Assembly (NCBI GenBank): GCA_004376375.1
Contig: SOJX01000143.1
Location: 1 to 37,332 of the forward strand
Length of the DNA: 37,332 nt
Direction of reading: 5' to 3'
Source of the DNA: Planctomycetota bacterium
Lineage (GTDB): Bacteria > Planctomycetota > E44-bin39
The notes under the pieces were generated by a model, which ran no database searches, was not told the origin of the DNA, and saw only the letters and a program-made list of their open reading frames with translations. This document shows, one piece after another, positions 1 through 7,574 of this stretch (the first letter of the stretch is position 1; the number at the start of each line of letters is the position of its first letter). The translations under genes were made by a program, and so were the position numbers.

Positions 1-42
1 CTCCAGCACCCCAGCACTCCAGCACTCCAGCACACCAGCACT
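1..42. repeat. Octamer tandem array (unit CTCCAGCA)
   Basis: Five consecutive 8-bp units with consensus CNCCAGCA (positions 1-8, 9-16, 17-24, 25-32, 33-40) end 3 bp before the kbl stop codon, so the array lies at the 3' end of that gene. It may extend left beyond the window. The reverse complement of the same unit forms the array at 5182-5237. Confidence 0.9.
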
Positions 43-44
43 AT

Positions 45-1241
45 TTATTTAATGACGCCGTACTTCTTACCGATCTTAGTGAACGCGCCTATCGCGCGGT
101 CAAGCTGCTCGCGCGTATGGGCGCCGGAAATCTGGACGCGGATGCGCGCCGCACCCTTCGGCACGACTGGATAAGAGAAGCCGATAACGTAAATCCCCTC
201 CTCCAGCATGTCGCGCGCCATATCGTTGGCCAGCTTGGCGTCCCCCAGCATTATCGGGACAATGGCGTGCACGCCGGGCTTGATATCGAAGCCGGCGGCC
301 GTCATCTGCTCGCGGAAGTACATTGTGTTCTCTTCCAGCCGGTCGCGAAGCTCGGTCGTTTCGATCAGCATCTCGAAAGTGGCAAGCGCCGTCGCGGTTA
401 TCATGGGTGCGAGGCTGTTGGAAAAGAGGTAAGGCCTCGAGCGCTGCCTGAGTATCTCGACGATTTCCTTGCTGCTCGCCGTGAAACCGCCGGACGCGCC
501 ACCCATCGCTTTACCGAGCGTGGAGGTGATGATATCGACCTTGCCGTGAACCCCGTTATGCTCAGGCGTTCCGCGGCCGGTCTTGCCGGTGAAGCCGGTT
601 GCATGCGAATCGTCGATCATCGTCAGGCACTCGTATTTTTCCGCAAGCTCTACGATCTTGTCAAAAGGCGCGATATTTCCGTCCATCGAAAAAACGCCGT
701 CGCTGCAGATCATGCGGCGGCGGCTGCCCTTCACCTCCGGGTCATTCAGTATCTCTTCGAGGTGACCCATGTCGGCGTTGTTGTAGCGGTACCGCTTGGC
801 TTTGCAGAGCCGTATCCCGTCGATAATCGACGCGTGGTTCAACTGGTCGGAGATGACGGCATCGTCCTTAGTGAGAAGGGTCTCGAAAAGACCGCCGTTG
901 GCGTCATAGCACGAGGAATACAGAATAGCGTCTTCGAGCCCGAGGAACTCGGCAACTTTGGCTTCCAGCGCCTTGTGGACGTCGAGCGTCCCGCAGATAA
1001 AACGCACCGAGCTCATCCCGAACCCGTACCTGTCGAGCGCGTCTTTTGCCGCCTGGACGAGTTTGGGATTGTCGGAAAGGCCCAGGTAGTTGTTTGCGCA
1101 GAAGTTCAGGACTTCCTCGCCCGTGGAAACCTTGATCTCCGAGCTCTGGGGCGTGACTATAATCCGCTCTTCTTTCCACAGCCCCTGCTCCTCGATTTCC
1201 TTCAGGGTTGCCGCGAGTTCGTCTTTGACTTTGCCGTACAT
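45..1241 (-). CDS. kbl: Glycine C-acetyltransferase (2-amino-3-ketobutyrate CoA ligase)
   Basis: This is a 398-residue PLP-dependent enzyme of the alpha-oxoamine synthase family, the same length as E. coli Kbl. It interconverts 2-amino-3-oxobutyrate plus CoA with glycine plus acetyl-CoA, the second step of threonine breakdown through threonine dehydrogenase. The PLP lysine is visible as K244 in the motif TSTLGKAMGG, the numbering used for E. coli Kbl. The cofactor-binding DDSHATGF motif is at 210-217, and the N-terminal FCANNYLGL motif at 47-55 is typical. The ATG is preceded by GGAGG at good spacing. No threonine dehydrogenase gene (tdh), its usual partner, is visible in the window; it could lie to the left. 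The stop is followed directly by an octamer array. Serine palmitoyltransferase or BioF-like paralogues are possible, but Kbl fits best. Confidence 0.93.
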   Translation of the reverse strand: MYGKVKDELAATLKEIEEQGLWKEERIIVTPQSSEIKVSTGEEVLNFCANNYLGLSDNPKLVQAAKDALDRYGFGMSSVRFICGTLDVHKALEAKVAEFLGLEDAILYSSCYDANGGLFETLLTKDDAVISDQLNHASIIDGIRLCKAKRYRYNNADMGHLEEILNDPEVKGSRRRMICSDGVFSMDGNIAPFDKIVELAEKYECLTMIDDSHATGFTGKTGRGTPEHNGVHGKVDIITSTLGKAMGGASGGFTASSKEIVEILRQRSRPYLFSNSLAPMITATALATFEMLIETTELRDRLEENTMYFREQMTAAGFDIKPGVHAIVPIMLGDAKLANDMARDMLEEGIYVIGFSYPVVPKGAARIRVQISGAHTREQLDRAIGAFTKIGKKYGVIK

Positions 1242-1382
1242 GCCCGTCCTCCGTTCTATCTATAGTTAACTTTAGAAGCGTTTCCTTCGGAAAATATGGT
1301 CAGAAGCAAGGGTATAAGTTTATATTTTCACATGCGGCATGTCAATGCTTTTCCAAGTGGTTAGTGGTTAGCCGCGTCTGGA
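1242..1382. other. Spacer between kbl and the SUMF1-like gene
   Basis: This gene-free 141-bp stretch should hold the kbl promoter, but I could not pick a convincing -35/-10 pair. A two-unit heptamer duplication (AGTGGTT twice, 1356-1369) is the only repeat seen. Confidence 0.4.
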
Positions 1383-2222
1383 TTATTCAGCATCACGCAC
1401 GCAGCGGAAGCCGATATTTGGAAAACCCGCATTCTGGCTCGTATGACTCAAACCACGACTACGGTTTTCAAAGGCGTTTCCTCTAAAACTACCGCCTCTA
1501 TAAGAATCGCCACTACTGTCTCGTGGCTCATATAAACACCATTCCGAAACATTACCATATACATCAAACAAACCCCATTTGTTTGGCTTTTTCTGACCTA
1601 CGGGATGAGTTGTATCGTTTGAGTTATCTTTAAACCAAGCATACTCACCAAGCAGGCTTTCGTTTTCACCAAAACTGTAATTATTGATTGATCCTGTTCC
1701 TGCGAAATACTCCCATTCATATGCAGTGGGCAAACGCATACCCAGCCAGTCGGCGTAAGCTACAGCCTCTCGTCGTGAAATCGTCACAGCTGGATAAGAT
1801 GCTTCATGTAAGGGTAAATTATACTCAAACCAATTACTTTGCAGTTTATATCCTGTAAGTTTTAGAAACGTATAGTATTTCTCAGTTGTTACTTCAAACT
1901 TGTCTACCCACAAGCTCTTTATCTCAGCCTCCGGTACATTTGTAAACATCGGCGCTGGATAGCAAAAATGTTTCCCTGCTTGTATCCTCACCTGTTCTTC
2001 AAGGCATTTCTTTCGGAATATCCGGTAAAGAATTTTTTTCCCCTCTTCACCACACGAACACAGAATATCGGCTATCCTTATCCGTTCTTTCGGTTCATTG
2101 CTCTTCTCATACATATCGGCATAGTATCTGATTTTCATTGGTGTCCACAACAGACAGGTTGCCATCACACCTGCAAACAGCAGCACGACGCCAATACCGA
2201 GTTTGAGTGGCAGATATTTCAC
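1383..2222 (-). CDS. Membrane-anchored SUMF1/FGE-fold protein, probably not a sulfatase activator
   Basis: The 279-residue protein has an N-terminal transmembrane helix (about residues 8-27) and a C-terminal formylglycine-generating-enzyme-like (SUMF1, C-type-lectin-like) domain. Hallmarks are VDKFEVTTEKYYTFL, AVAYADWLGMRLPTAYEWEY, GLFDVYGNVSEWC and the end motif NIGFRCVRD. True FGEs use a cysteine pair near the C-terminus; the equivalent stretch here (YRGGSFRGNAFENRSRG) has no cysteine, so formylglycine synthesis is unlikely. Many such bacterial domains act in binding or in other modifications. The coding sequence is clearly more AT-rich than its neighbours, which suggests transfer or a different selection history. 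The start is GTG with no Shine-Dalgarno sequence, and a promoter places the transcript start at about this codon. The substrate and partner are unknown. Confidence 0.8.
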   Translation of the reverse strand: MKYLPLKLGIGVVLLFAGVMATCLLWTPMKIRYYADMYEKSNEPKERIRIADILCSCGEEGKKILYRIFRKKCLEEQVRIQAGKHFCYPAPMFTNVPEAEIKSLWVDKFEVTTEKYYTFLKLTGYKLQSNWFEYNLPLHEASYPAVTISRREAVAYADWLGMRLPTAYEWEYFAGTGSINNYSFGENESLLGEYAWFKDNSNDTTHPVGQKKPNKWGLFDVYGNVSEWCLYEPRDSSGDSYRGGSFRGNAFENRSRGLSHTSQNAGFPNIGFRCVRDAE

Positions 2223-2228
2223 GCATAT

Positions 2229-2256
2229 ATTGTAACCGCGGTATGCGGGAGTGCAA
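2229..2256 (-). promoter_or_regulatory. Candidate sigma70 promoter for the SUMF1-like gene, possibly leaderless
   Basis: On the minus strand, TTGCAC (2251-2256) and TACAAT (2229-2234) are separated by 16 bp. Transcription would begin about 7 bases past the -10, that is at or beside the GTG start at 2222, so the mRNA would have no leader. Confidence 0.5.
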
Positions 2257-2276
2257 GCGCTACCGTTACGATTATC

Positions 2277-2305
2277 TTGACCTGACGGACTGTTTCGCGT
2301 AGAAT
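2277..2305 (+). promoter_or_regulatory. Candidate sigma70 promoter for the FmdB-like gene
   Basis: TTGACC (2277-2282) and TAGAAT (2300-2305) are separated by exactly 17 bp. The start would be near 2312, about 27 bases before the ATG, with a GGAG ribosome site in between. It runs divergently from the candidate promoter at 2229-2256. Confidence 0.6.
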
Positions 2306-2338
2306 AGAAGTTCCGAGAGGCGTGTTGGAGAATTAATT

Positions 2339-2596
2339 ATGCCGACCTACGGCTACCGCGCATGCGGGGAAAAACACTGCGACGTATGCGAACACGGCTT
2401 CGAGCTGTTTCAGAACATAAGCGATGAAGCGCTGGACAAATGTCCGATGTGCGGCGCACCGGTGGAAAAGGTCTTTTTCCCGCCCCACATCAGCACCGGC
2501 ACATCCACGAAAGAACTGCTCTCAGATAAAAATATCAAGAAGCACGGCTTTACGAAGCTCGTAAGGGAAGAAAAGGGAAAGTATCGTAAAATCTGA
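2339..2596 (+). CDS. FmdB family zinc-ribbon protein
   Basis: This 85-residue protein begins MPTYGYRACG, the usual start of FmdB-family zinc ribbons (CxxC_CXXC_SSSS). Cysteines C9, C14, C17, C35 and C38 are visible, with the second pair in KCPMCGAPV. The first knuckle is spaced unusually (C-x4-C-x2-C) compared with the common YRCxxCG form. The C-terminal tail is lysine-rich and probably disordered. The family was named for a regulator next to formamidase genes, but most members, including this one, have no established role. A GGAG ribosome site lies about 9 bases before the ATG, and a strong candidate promoter lies at 2277-2305. It may be co-transcribed with the protease gene that follows. 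Confidence 0.85.
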   Translation: MPTYGYRACGEKHCDVCEHGFELFQNISDEALDKCPMCGAPVEKVFFPPHISTGTSTKELLSDKNIKKHGFTKLVREEKGKYRKI

Positions 2597-2653
2597 ATTC
2601 GGATTGCGGATTTCTTTAAATCTGCAATCCGAAATCCCAAATCCGAAATCGAA
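2595..2653. repeat. Palindromic heptamer array (units AATCCGA / TCGGATT)
   Basis: Heptamers of the AATCCGA type (2619-2653: AATCTGC, AATCCGA, AATCCCA, AATCCGA, AATCGAA) follow inverted heptamers of the same kind (2595-2615). Together they form a hairpin with a 14-bp arm at 2600-2613 and 2618-2631, separated by 4 bases. The array overlaps the fmdB stop region and lies just before the protease start. It could act as a processing or termination element, but no T-tract follows on the plus strand. Confidence 0.8.
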
Positions 2654-2670
2654 ACAGGGAGCGCCCGTCC

Positions 2671-4515
2671 ATGAAGCAGATAGCAAAAGTTCTTTTGATT
2701 ATCCTGCCTGTATTTCTTATTGCGCCGGCGGGTTTTCCCGCGCCCGACACCCAGACGGAAGTGATGACCGAGGCGCTTCTGAAAAAGTGCGACGCTATCC
2801 TGAAAGAAGCCTATCGGACCATCACCACCCGCCACTACTATATGCCGAAACACAAGCCGAAGGAAGTTATCCGCTTCTCGACCGAGTACACCCTCAACAG
2901 GTTCGAGGAAAAATTCGACCCCGTTTTCGGGCGCCGCATGATGAAAAGAATCCGCCAGTACCTGAAGGAAAATCCCATTGAGAACATCGACGACATCGCC
3001 GCGTTCTGCCGCAAGTTTACCGAAGGGATAGAGTCGAAAAAGGGGCGCCGCGTATACGACCTTTTCGCCGTCGGGTTCCTGAAGGCGCTGAAAGACCCTT
3101 TCAGCGCCTATATCACCGGCGAGACGATGACTCGGATCAGGAAGTCCATGCGGGGGGACAGCCCCGCCAGCTTCGGGCTTGGCGCGCGACCCAAAGAGGG
3201 CAAGTGGATCGTAACAACGATTCCACACGGTTACCCGGCCTTCGACGCAGGAATACAACCCGGAGACATTCTCGTTGAAATCGACGGAAAACCGCTCAAC
3301 GCGCTCTCCGAAAGCGAAGCATACCAGCTTTTCAAGGCGAAGAAAGGGCAAAAGCGCTCCTTCAGAATATTCCGCACCGGCTGGAACAGGGCCCACGAGT
3401 TTGTCCTCGAGCCAAAAAAACGGCCGAGGGAACTTATAGACATCGACGTGCTGCGCAAAAACATCGGTTACATCCGCGTCGCATCGTTCACGGGAAACGC
3501 AAGCCGGCAGTTCCTCCGCGCGCTTGCCGAGCTCAAGGGAGACGGCATAGAAGGCCTGGTACTCGACCTCAGGAACGATCCCGGCGGTACTGTTCAGGAT
3601 TGTATCCGAATAGCGCAGACCTTTCTCGAGAACGGAAAGACCATCACATTTACCAGGCCCAAGAGCGCGCGAATGCCCGAGATGCGTTCATCCAACCGGA
3701 ACCCCACAAAGATGCCGCTGGTTGTTCTGGTAAACGGCGCTTCCGCAAGCGCGTCCGAGATGTTGTCGGGCGCGCTCCAGGCAAACAAGAGGGCGCTTAT
3801 CATCGGAGAACAGTCATACGGCAAGGGCGTCGGCCAGAACTATCTTACTATCAGGGCTTCCCGGGGCGACAGGGTCCTCAGGCTCACGACTTTCGGTTAC
3901 TTCCTGCGGGACGAGGAAGGACGCGAGTGGAGCCCCGACAAGGTCGGCGTCACGCCGGATATAGACGCGAAACCGGACCTTCTCAAGGGAAACAGATTTG
4001 AAAGCGTCTGGAAGTTGCGCCACACCGGCCTTATTGAGGACTACGTGACTGAAGTATATCAGAAACACCCCAAGAAAATGTATAACCTTGCGATTGACGA
4101 TGAGGGTAAACCCGAAAACTACCCCGGCATCGACGGGCTGATCTCAAACGCCGCCAAAATTACCCAGAACGGGCTCACCGCGGACATTGTCCGGCGCGAG
4201 GTGCGGGCCGCCTTGCGGAAATTCGTCGCCGAGAAGGAAAAAGTTTCCTTCGTCGCCGACCCGATAGACGACGCGCAGCTCAAAGTCGCGCTTGACACCG
4301 TTCAGGGGCTCATGGATGGGAAATTCACCATCGAGGACCGTCTCGCGTACGGTTACCTGAAACACGCTACAAACCCAAAATCGGCCGCCGGGGAAAAACC
4401 GACAGAAGCCAAAGGAGAGGAAAAGCCCCCCAGACCAAGACCGAGGCCGAGACGGGGAAAGAGAAGGCGGGACAAAGAACCCCTCCTGACCGGCGAGACG
4501 AAACGGGCGGCATAG
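2671..4515 (+). CDS. Secreted S41 family C-terminal processing peptidase
   Basis: This 614-residue protein has a signal peptide (about 1-23, ending APAGFPA), a helical region to about 150, a PDZ domain (about 165-245) with the IQPGDILVEIDG motif, and the S41 catalytic domain (about 255-440). The Ser/Lys dyad is visible: S360 in NGASASASE and K385 in SYGKGVGQ, 25 residues apart as in CtpA/Prc. The VLDLRNDPGG motif is present at 298-306. These proteases act in the periplasm and cleave unstructured C-termini. The product is longer than CtpA, with an extra domain (about 440-575) and a very basic Pro/Arg/Lys tail (about 590-605) that could bind nucleic acid, wall polymer or membrane phosphate. An AGGGA site lies about 10 bases before the ATG. 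It ends in a good terminator. The substrate is not identifiable. Confidence 0.9.
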   Translation: MKQIAKVLLIILPVFLIAPAGFPAPDTQTEVMTEALLKKCDAILKEAYRTITTRHYYMPKHKPKEVIRFSTEYTLNRFEEKFDPVFGRRMMKRIRQYLKENPIENIDDIAAFCRKFTEGIESKKGRRVYDLFAVGFLKALKDPFSAYITGETMTRIRKSMRGDSPASFGLGARPKEGKWIVTTIPHGYPAFDAGIQPGDILVEIDGKPLNALSESEAYQLFKAKKGQKRSFRIFRTGWNRAHEFVLEPKKRPRELIDIDVLRKNIGYIRVASFTGNASRQFLRALAELKGDGIEGLVLDLRNDPGGTVQDCIRIAQTFLENGKTITFTRPKSARMPEMRSSNRNPTKMPLVVLVNGASASASEMLSGALQANKRALIIGEQSYGKGVGQNYLTIRASRGDRVLRLTTFGYFLRDEEGREWSPDKVGVTPDIDAKPDLLKGNRFESVWKLRHTGLIEDYVTEVYQKHPKKMYNLAIDDEGKPENYPGIDGLISNAAKITQNGLTADIVRREVRAALRKFVAEKEKVSFVADPIDDAQLKVALDTVQGLMDGKFTIEDRLAYGYLKHATNPKSAAGEKPTEAKGEEKPPRPRPRPRRGKRRRDKEPLLTGETKRAA

Positions 4516-4532
4516 ATAGGACTTATAAAATC

Positions 4533-4582
4533 AAACCCCCTGTCGTGCTCTCTTATATTGCGGAGGCGGCAAGGGGTTTTTT
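4533..4582 (+). terminator. Rho-independent terminator after the S41 protease gene
   Basis: An AACCCC arm at 4534-4539 pairs with GGGGTT at 4573-4578, and the second arm runs into six T residues (4577-4582). The loop is long (about 30 bases) and may contain internal structure. Confidence 0.65.
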
Positions 4583-4621
4583 GTTCTCGGGCTGAACTTA
4601 CTTACGGCAATCCCAGGATTT

Positions 4622-5095
4622 TTATCTTATGTGCCAGGTATTGATTCTCCAGGCACCGTCTTCTTTGACCAACTCCACACTGCATCCTGCCGTTACACCT
4701 TCATACGTATTGCTCGGGTCAGGCGGATAACTGAAATGAGCCTTGCCTTCGGGATATACATTTATCCGGTCCCAGTAAAGCGGCGCGTCTCTAAGTATGG
4801 CGCGGATTTCATCCCTTCTCGCCTCATTCCTGCCGACTTCTTCATTCCACTTCACGGTGTCTGCCGTGCTCAGGCGATTGCGCTTTCTGATCAGGAGGTT
4901 GGCCTCGCCGATTTCCTGGCGGACAAGATGCGAGAAGAATTTGACCATCACGTCGCGGATCTCCCGCTGGTTATGAGACATGCCTGCACCTGCCCGTTCA
5001 ATCTGCTGGCCGCGCTCGTCAAATTCCTTGCATCCGACGGTAAAACCTGAAAATAGAACAAGGGCCAGAGCGAAGGCAATATGCGTAGCTTTCAT
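4622..5095 (-). CDS. Putative lipoprotein of unknown function
   Basis: This 157-residue protein has a lipoprotein-type signal peptide: a basic start, the hydrophobic stretch HIAFALALVLFSGF, then TVGC with the putative lipidated cysteine at C22. The mature part has a charged helical segment (about 40-95, rich in Glu and Arg) followed by a beta-rich end with aromatic residues (YWDRINVYPEG, WRINTWHIR). This resembles small NTF2-like or DUF4878-type lipoprotein folds, but I cannot assign it. A GGGAGG ribosome site and a promoter with a perfect TTGACA support the start. It is transcribed alone, divergently from the pilin operon, with an octamer-array spacer between them. Confidence 0.75.
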   Translation of the reverse strand: MKATHIAFALALVLFSGFTVGCKEFDERGQQIERAGAGMSHNQREIRDVMVKFFSHLVRQEIGEANLLIRKRNRLSTADTVKWNEEVGRNEARRDEIRAILRDAPLYWDRINVYPEGKAHFSYPPDPSNTYEGVTAGCSVELVKEDGAWRINTWHIR

Positions 5096-5132
5096 TATGA
5101 ATCCTCCCTTTGAAATTTATCGTACAGCCGGT

Positions 5133-5160
5133 ATCTTACCACCTGCGCCGCGGATGTCAA
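5133..5160 (-). promoter_or_regulatory. Candidate sigma70 promoter for the lipoprotein gene
   Basis: On the minus strand, a perfect TTGACA (5155-5160) and TAAGAT (5133-5138) are 16 bp apart. The predicted start is near 5126, about 31 bases before the ATG. Confidence 0.6.
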
Positions 5161-5181
5161 ATTCAAATATTCAAGAGATAG

Positions 5182-5237
5182 TGTTGGAGTGCTGGAGTGC
5201 TGGAGTGCTGGGGTGCTGGGATGCTGGGATGCTGGAG
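5182..5237. repeat. Octamer tandem array (unit TGCTGGAG)
   Basis: Seven consecutive 8-bp units run from 5182 to 5237: TGTTGGAG, TGCTGGAG twice, TGCTGGGG, TGCTGGGA twice, TGCTGGAG. The unit is the reverse complement of the unit at 1-42. Confidence 0.93.
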
Positions 5238-5282
5238 CAGTAATAACAGTTTTCAGTTGATTTTTCATGCCGCGTGACCGAA

Positions 5283-5288
5283 TATAAT
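5283..5288 (+). promoter_or_regulatory. Candidate -10 box for the pilin-like operon
   Basis: A perfect TATAAT lies at 5283-5288. No good -35 is present at 16-18 bp (TTGATT is 20 bp upstream). If used, transcription starts near 5295 and the leader consists mainly of the octamer array at 5302-5365. Confidence 0.35.
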
Positions 5289-5301
5289 GACCTGTAAAAA
5301 T

Positions 5302-5365
5302 CGAAGAACCGAAGAACTGACGAACCGAAGAACCGAAGAACTGACGAACCGAAGAACCGAACAAC
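5302..5365. repeat. Octamer tandem array (units CGAAGAAC and TGACGAAC)
   Basis: Eight perfectly phased 8-bp units lie at 5302-5365, in the order A A B A A B A A', where A is CGAAGAAC, B is TGACGAAC and A' is CGAACAAC. This gives a 24-bp higher-order repeat. The array ends 12 bp before the pilin-like start codon. Confidence 0.93.
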
Positions 5366-5377
5366 GGAATACAAGAA

Positions 5378-5740
5378 ATGTTCAGAAACCGTAAAATCCA
5401 CGGCGTTTCCGTTCTTGAACTGTGCATTGCGCTTTTCGTAATCGCCGTTACGGCTTTCGGCATCGGCTTCTCCCTGTATATCGGCGGCAAAACCGACGAA
5501 TCGATAAGAAACTCATCGCGCGCACTCGATGTCGCCGACCAGGTGCTGAAGGAAACCCGGTCAATCCCCTACGATGATCTGGACTCCCTGGACGGGAACG
5601 GGGGAAAAATCGACGATGCCCATCTTGACCTGAGAGTAAGCCAGGTCGGCTATAAACTCAAAAGAATAACGGTAACCGTTGTCATTGCGGGGGCAACCGG
5701 GGATTCGATTCGACTGTCAACATATCGCGCCGGACGCTGA
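5378..5740 (+). CDS. Type IV pilin-like / pseudopilin protein
   Basis: The 120-residue protein carries a prepilin cleavage and methylation motif: G9 followed by VSVLE with glutamate at +5, then a hydrophobic helix (about 10-33). This is the class III leader recognised by prepilin peptidase (PilD/GspO). The leader is 9 residues. The small C-terminal domain and the charged surface after the helix fit a minor pilin or GspI/PilV-type pseudopilin rather than a major pilin. It heads a three-gene cluster with a PilX-like protein and a small membrane protein, which suggests a minor-pilin tip complex or a type II secretion pseudopilus component. No prepilin peptidase, ATPase or secretin is in the window. 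A clear Shine-Dalgarno sequence is lacking; the prepilin motif decides the start. Confidence 0.8.
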   Translation: MFRNRKIHGVSVLELCIALFVIAVTAFGIGFSLYIGGKTDESIRNSSRALDVADQVLKETRSIPYDDLDSLDGNGGKIDDAHLDLRVSQVGYKLKRITVTVVIAGATGDSIRLSTYRAGR

Positions 5741-5780
5741 TGGAGGAAAGACCGGGACTAACAACCCGTGATCAGCAGCT

Positions 5781-7574
5781 ATGATAAAGTGTAAAGGTCT
5801 CATACTTACCTGTGCGTTTCTGCTCGCCACGGCAGCTCTGGTTTACTGCCGTTCGACGATTACAAACGCGCGCACACGCGCCGCAAAGGCGTTTTCCGAA
5901 TCAGCACAGGTACAGGCCCGCTGGTTCGCCGAGGCCGCTTTCGAGCGCGCTGTCCAGGAACTCCTGGATATAAGACGAAGGCTGCCGTTCGAAGGCGCCC
6001 TGACTGCAATCGACAACCTAGGGCAACCCTTGATTGAAAAAGAGCAATTCCGAATCAACGACAAGGCCATCGGCTCATTCCGGGCAGCCCTGTCGATAGT
6101 GGCCAAGGGTAGCAACTTCCGCGACGTTCAAATCGATTGCGAAGGCAGGATTGAAGAGCTGTCGGGAACCCGGTCGGCCTCGGTCTCACGCGTTGTACGG
6201 ATCGAAAGGCGCGTGTGCAAGGCGTTCGATTACGCCTACTTCACGGGGTCATGGGGCAGCTGGTATGGAAAGACTCTGGTTGCACGCGGAAGCGTAGGCG
6301 CCAACGGGCCGTTTGCATTCGCAGGCTATTCGCCGCGCGTCGACGGTATTCCACGTTTTCAGACCTCTACCGCTTCCAGTATTTCCGGGTATATCGACGA
6401 CAACGGCGACGGGAAAGCAGACGGCAACGACGGCGGCGTTTATTCCGGCTGGGCAATTACCGGGGCCGACCGGATTGCCGGGAGGGCCCGCAGCATTCAC
6501 CCGTGGAGGCCACGAATTCTTCTGCCATCGGGGAAAGACCTGCTTCATTACGAAAAAAGAGTCAAGACCCGCGGCGGGAAATTAACCGTCGGTGGAAAAA
6601 CAATCGTTGAAAACTCCTTTGGATTGGACGAAGGCGATTCCATCAACCTCTATATATCCGGTACTCAGGAAGATCCCATTGTTATTGACGGCGTCGTCTT
6701 CGTCCGCGGGCACGTGGTGATTAAAGGCGTCGTATCAGGCCGTGGGGCAATCGTGGCTTCGGGCAATATATATATCGCCGGCAATATTGTCTACTCAACA
6801 CCGCCGCCGGTACCGCCGCTGGGCGCCTCGGAATCCGACTACAACGCTTACCTCTCAAAAAGCGATGTAAAAAATGCAGATGCCCTCGCGCTCATCGCCG
6901 GCGAAGACCTTGTATTCGGCGACTATACCGACACTGCATGGCAGAACGCCGTCTCCCGCCGACTTGCAGACCCAATCGTCACGCTGCGCGAAGACGCCGG
7001 CCTGGACAACCTGCCCGAAAGCGCAGCCGGAAGGGACGGAATTCCAGGAACCGCAGACGACGACCTTCTCGAAGGCGACGGTGAATGGACCGCGGCCCGA
7101 TATACTGCAGGTGACGTCACAGTCGGGATCCTGCCTGCAGGCAAAAGGCCCGGCGATATACTTCCCGGAAGCGGCGAAGACCTCGACGGCGACGGCCTGT
7201 TTGACGACTCCTCCGACGTCTCGGAGTTTTACATCGGGGGTGATTCCAGGGGGCGACTGAATCCTGACGAATGGATAAACCTTCCTGAAGGTATTTTCAT
7301 GTTTAACGCGCTGTCCACGAGCAAAATTGAAACCGTGCAGGCTGCATGCTTCTGCGCCCGCTTTGCCGCCGGCAGAATTACGTCCCGGAATCCAAGAAGT
7401 GATTTCACTCTTTTCGGAACTCTTATCTGCGGAAGCGATGCACTGGTTCACACGGTGAAAACATGCATATTCAGATATGACGTCCGCCTTGCCGGCGGTG
7501 GTGCGGCGTTCGGCGACTTCCTTCCCGCGGCATGGGCGCCTGTTCGCATCCTTGACGAGAAAAAGAAAAGATGA
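5781..7574 (+). CDS. PilX-like secreted protein with beta-helix and calcium-loop motifs
   Basis: In this 597-residue protein the N-terminus (hydrophobic 6-23, then the helix QARWFAEAAFERAVQELL at 45-62) matches PilX/GspK-type N-termini, which act in assembling the tip of type IV pili or pseudopili. A central valine/glycine-rich segment (about 300-340, with IDGVVFVRGHVVIKG and GNIYIAGNI) reads like a short right-handed beta-helix of the bactofilin type. Asp-rich loops at 206-217 (DDNGDGKADGND), 418-435 and 467-477 (DLDGDGLFDDS) look like EF-hand or dockerin-like calcium sites. It is preceded by GGAGG 23 bases upstream and overlaps the next gene by 4 bases (ATGA), so the two are translationally coupled. 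It is longer than ordinary PilX, and I know no named family covering the whole length. Confidence 0.7.
   Translation: MIKCKGLILTCAFLLATAALVYCRSTITNARTRAAKAFSESAQVQARWFAEAAFERAVQELLDIRRRLPFEGALTAIDNLGQPLIEKEQFRINDKAIGSFRAALSIVAKGSNFRDVQIDCEGRIEELSGTRSASVSRVVRIERRVCKAFDYAYFTGSWGSWYGKTLVARGSVGANGPFAFAGYSPRVDGIPRFQTSTASSISGYIDDNGDGKADGNDGGVYSGWAITGADRIAGRARSIHPWRPRILLPSGKDLLHYEKRVKTRGGKLTVGGKTIVENSFGLDEGDSINLYISGTQEDPIVIDGVVFVRGHVVIKGVVSGRGAIVASGNIYIAGNIVYSTPPPVPPLGASESDYNAYLSKSDVKNADALALIAGEDLVFGDYTDTAWQNAVSRRLADPIVTLREDAGLDNLPESAAGRDGIPGTADDDLLEGDGEWTAARYTAGDVTVGILPAGKRPGDILPGSGEDLDGDGLFDDSSDVSEFYIGGDSRGRLNPDEWINLPEGIFMFNALSTSKIETVQAACFCARFAAGRITSRNPRSDFTLFGTLICGSDALVHTVKTCIFRYDVRLAGGGAAFGDFLPAAWAPVRILDEKKKR

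Noticed and set aside
117..1265. 382-codon open frame on the plus strand
   Set aside because: It is antisense to kbl, which carries PLP-enzyme motifs and an ideal ribosome site.
2410..3396. 328-codon open frame on the minus strand
   Set aside because: It overlaps the FmdB and S41 genes and crosses the heptamer hairpin. It has no motif or ribosome site.
5182..5365. Possible CRISPR array
   Set aside because: Units are 8 bp and directly adjacent, with no spacers of 25-40 bp and no cas genes.
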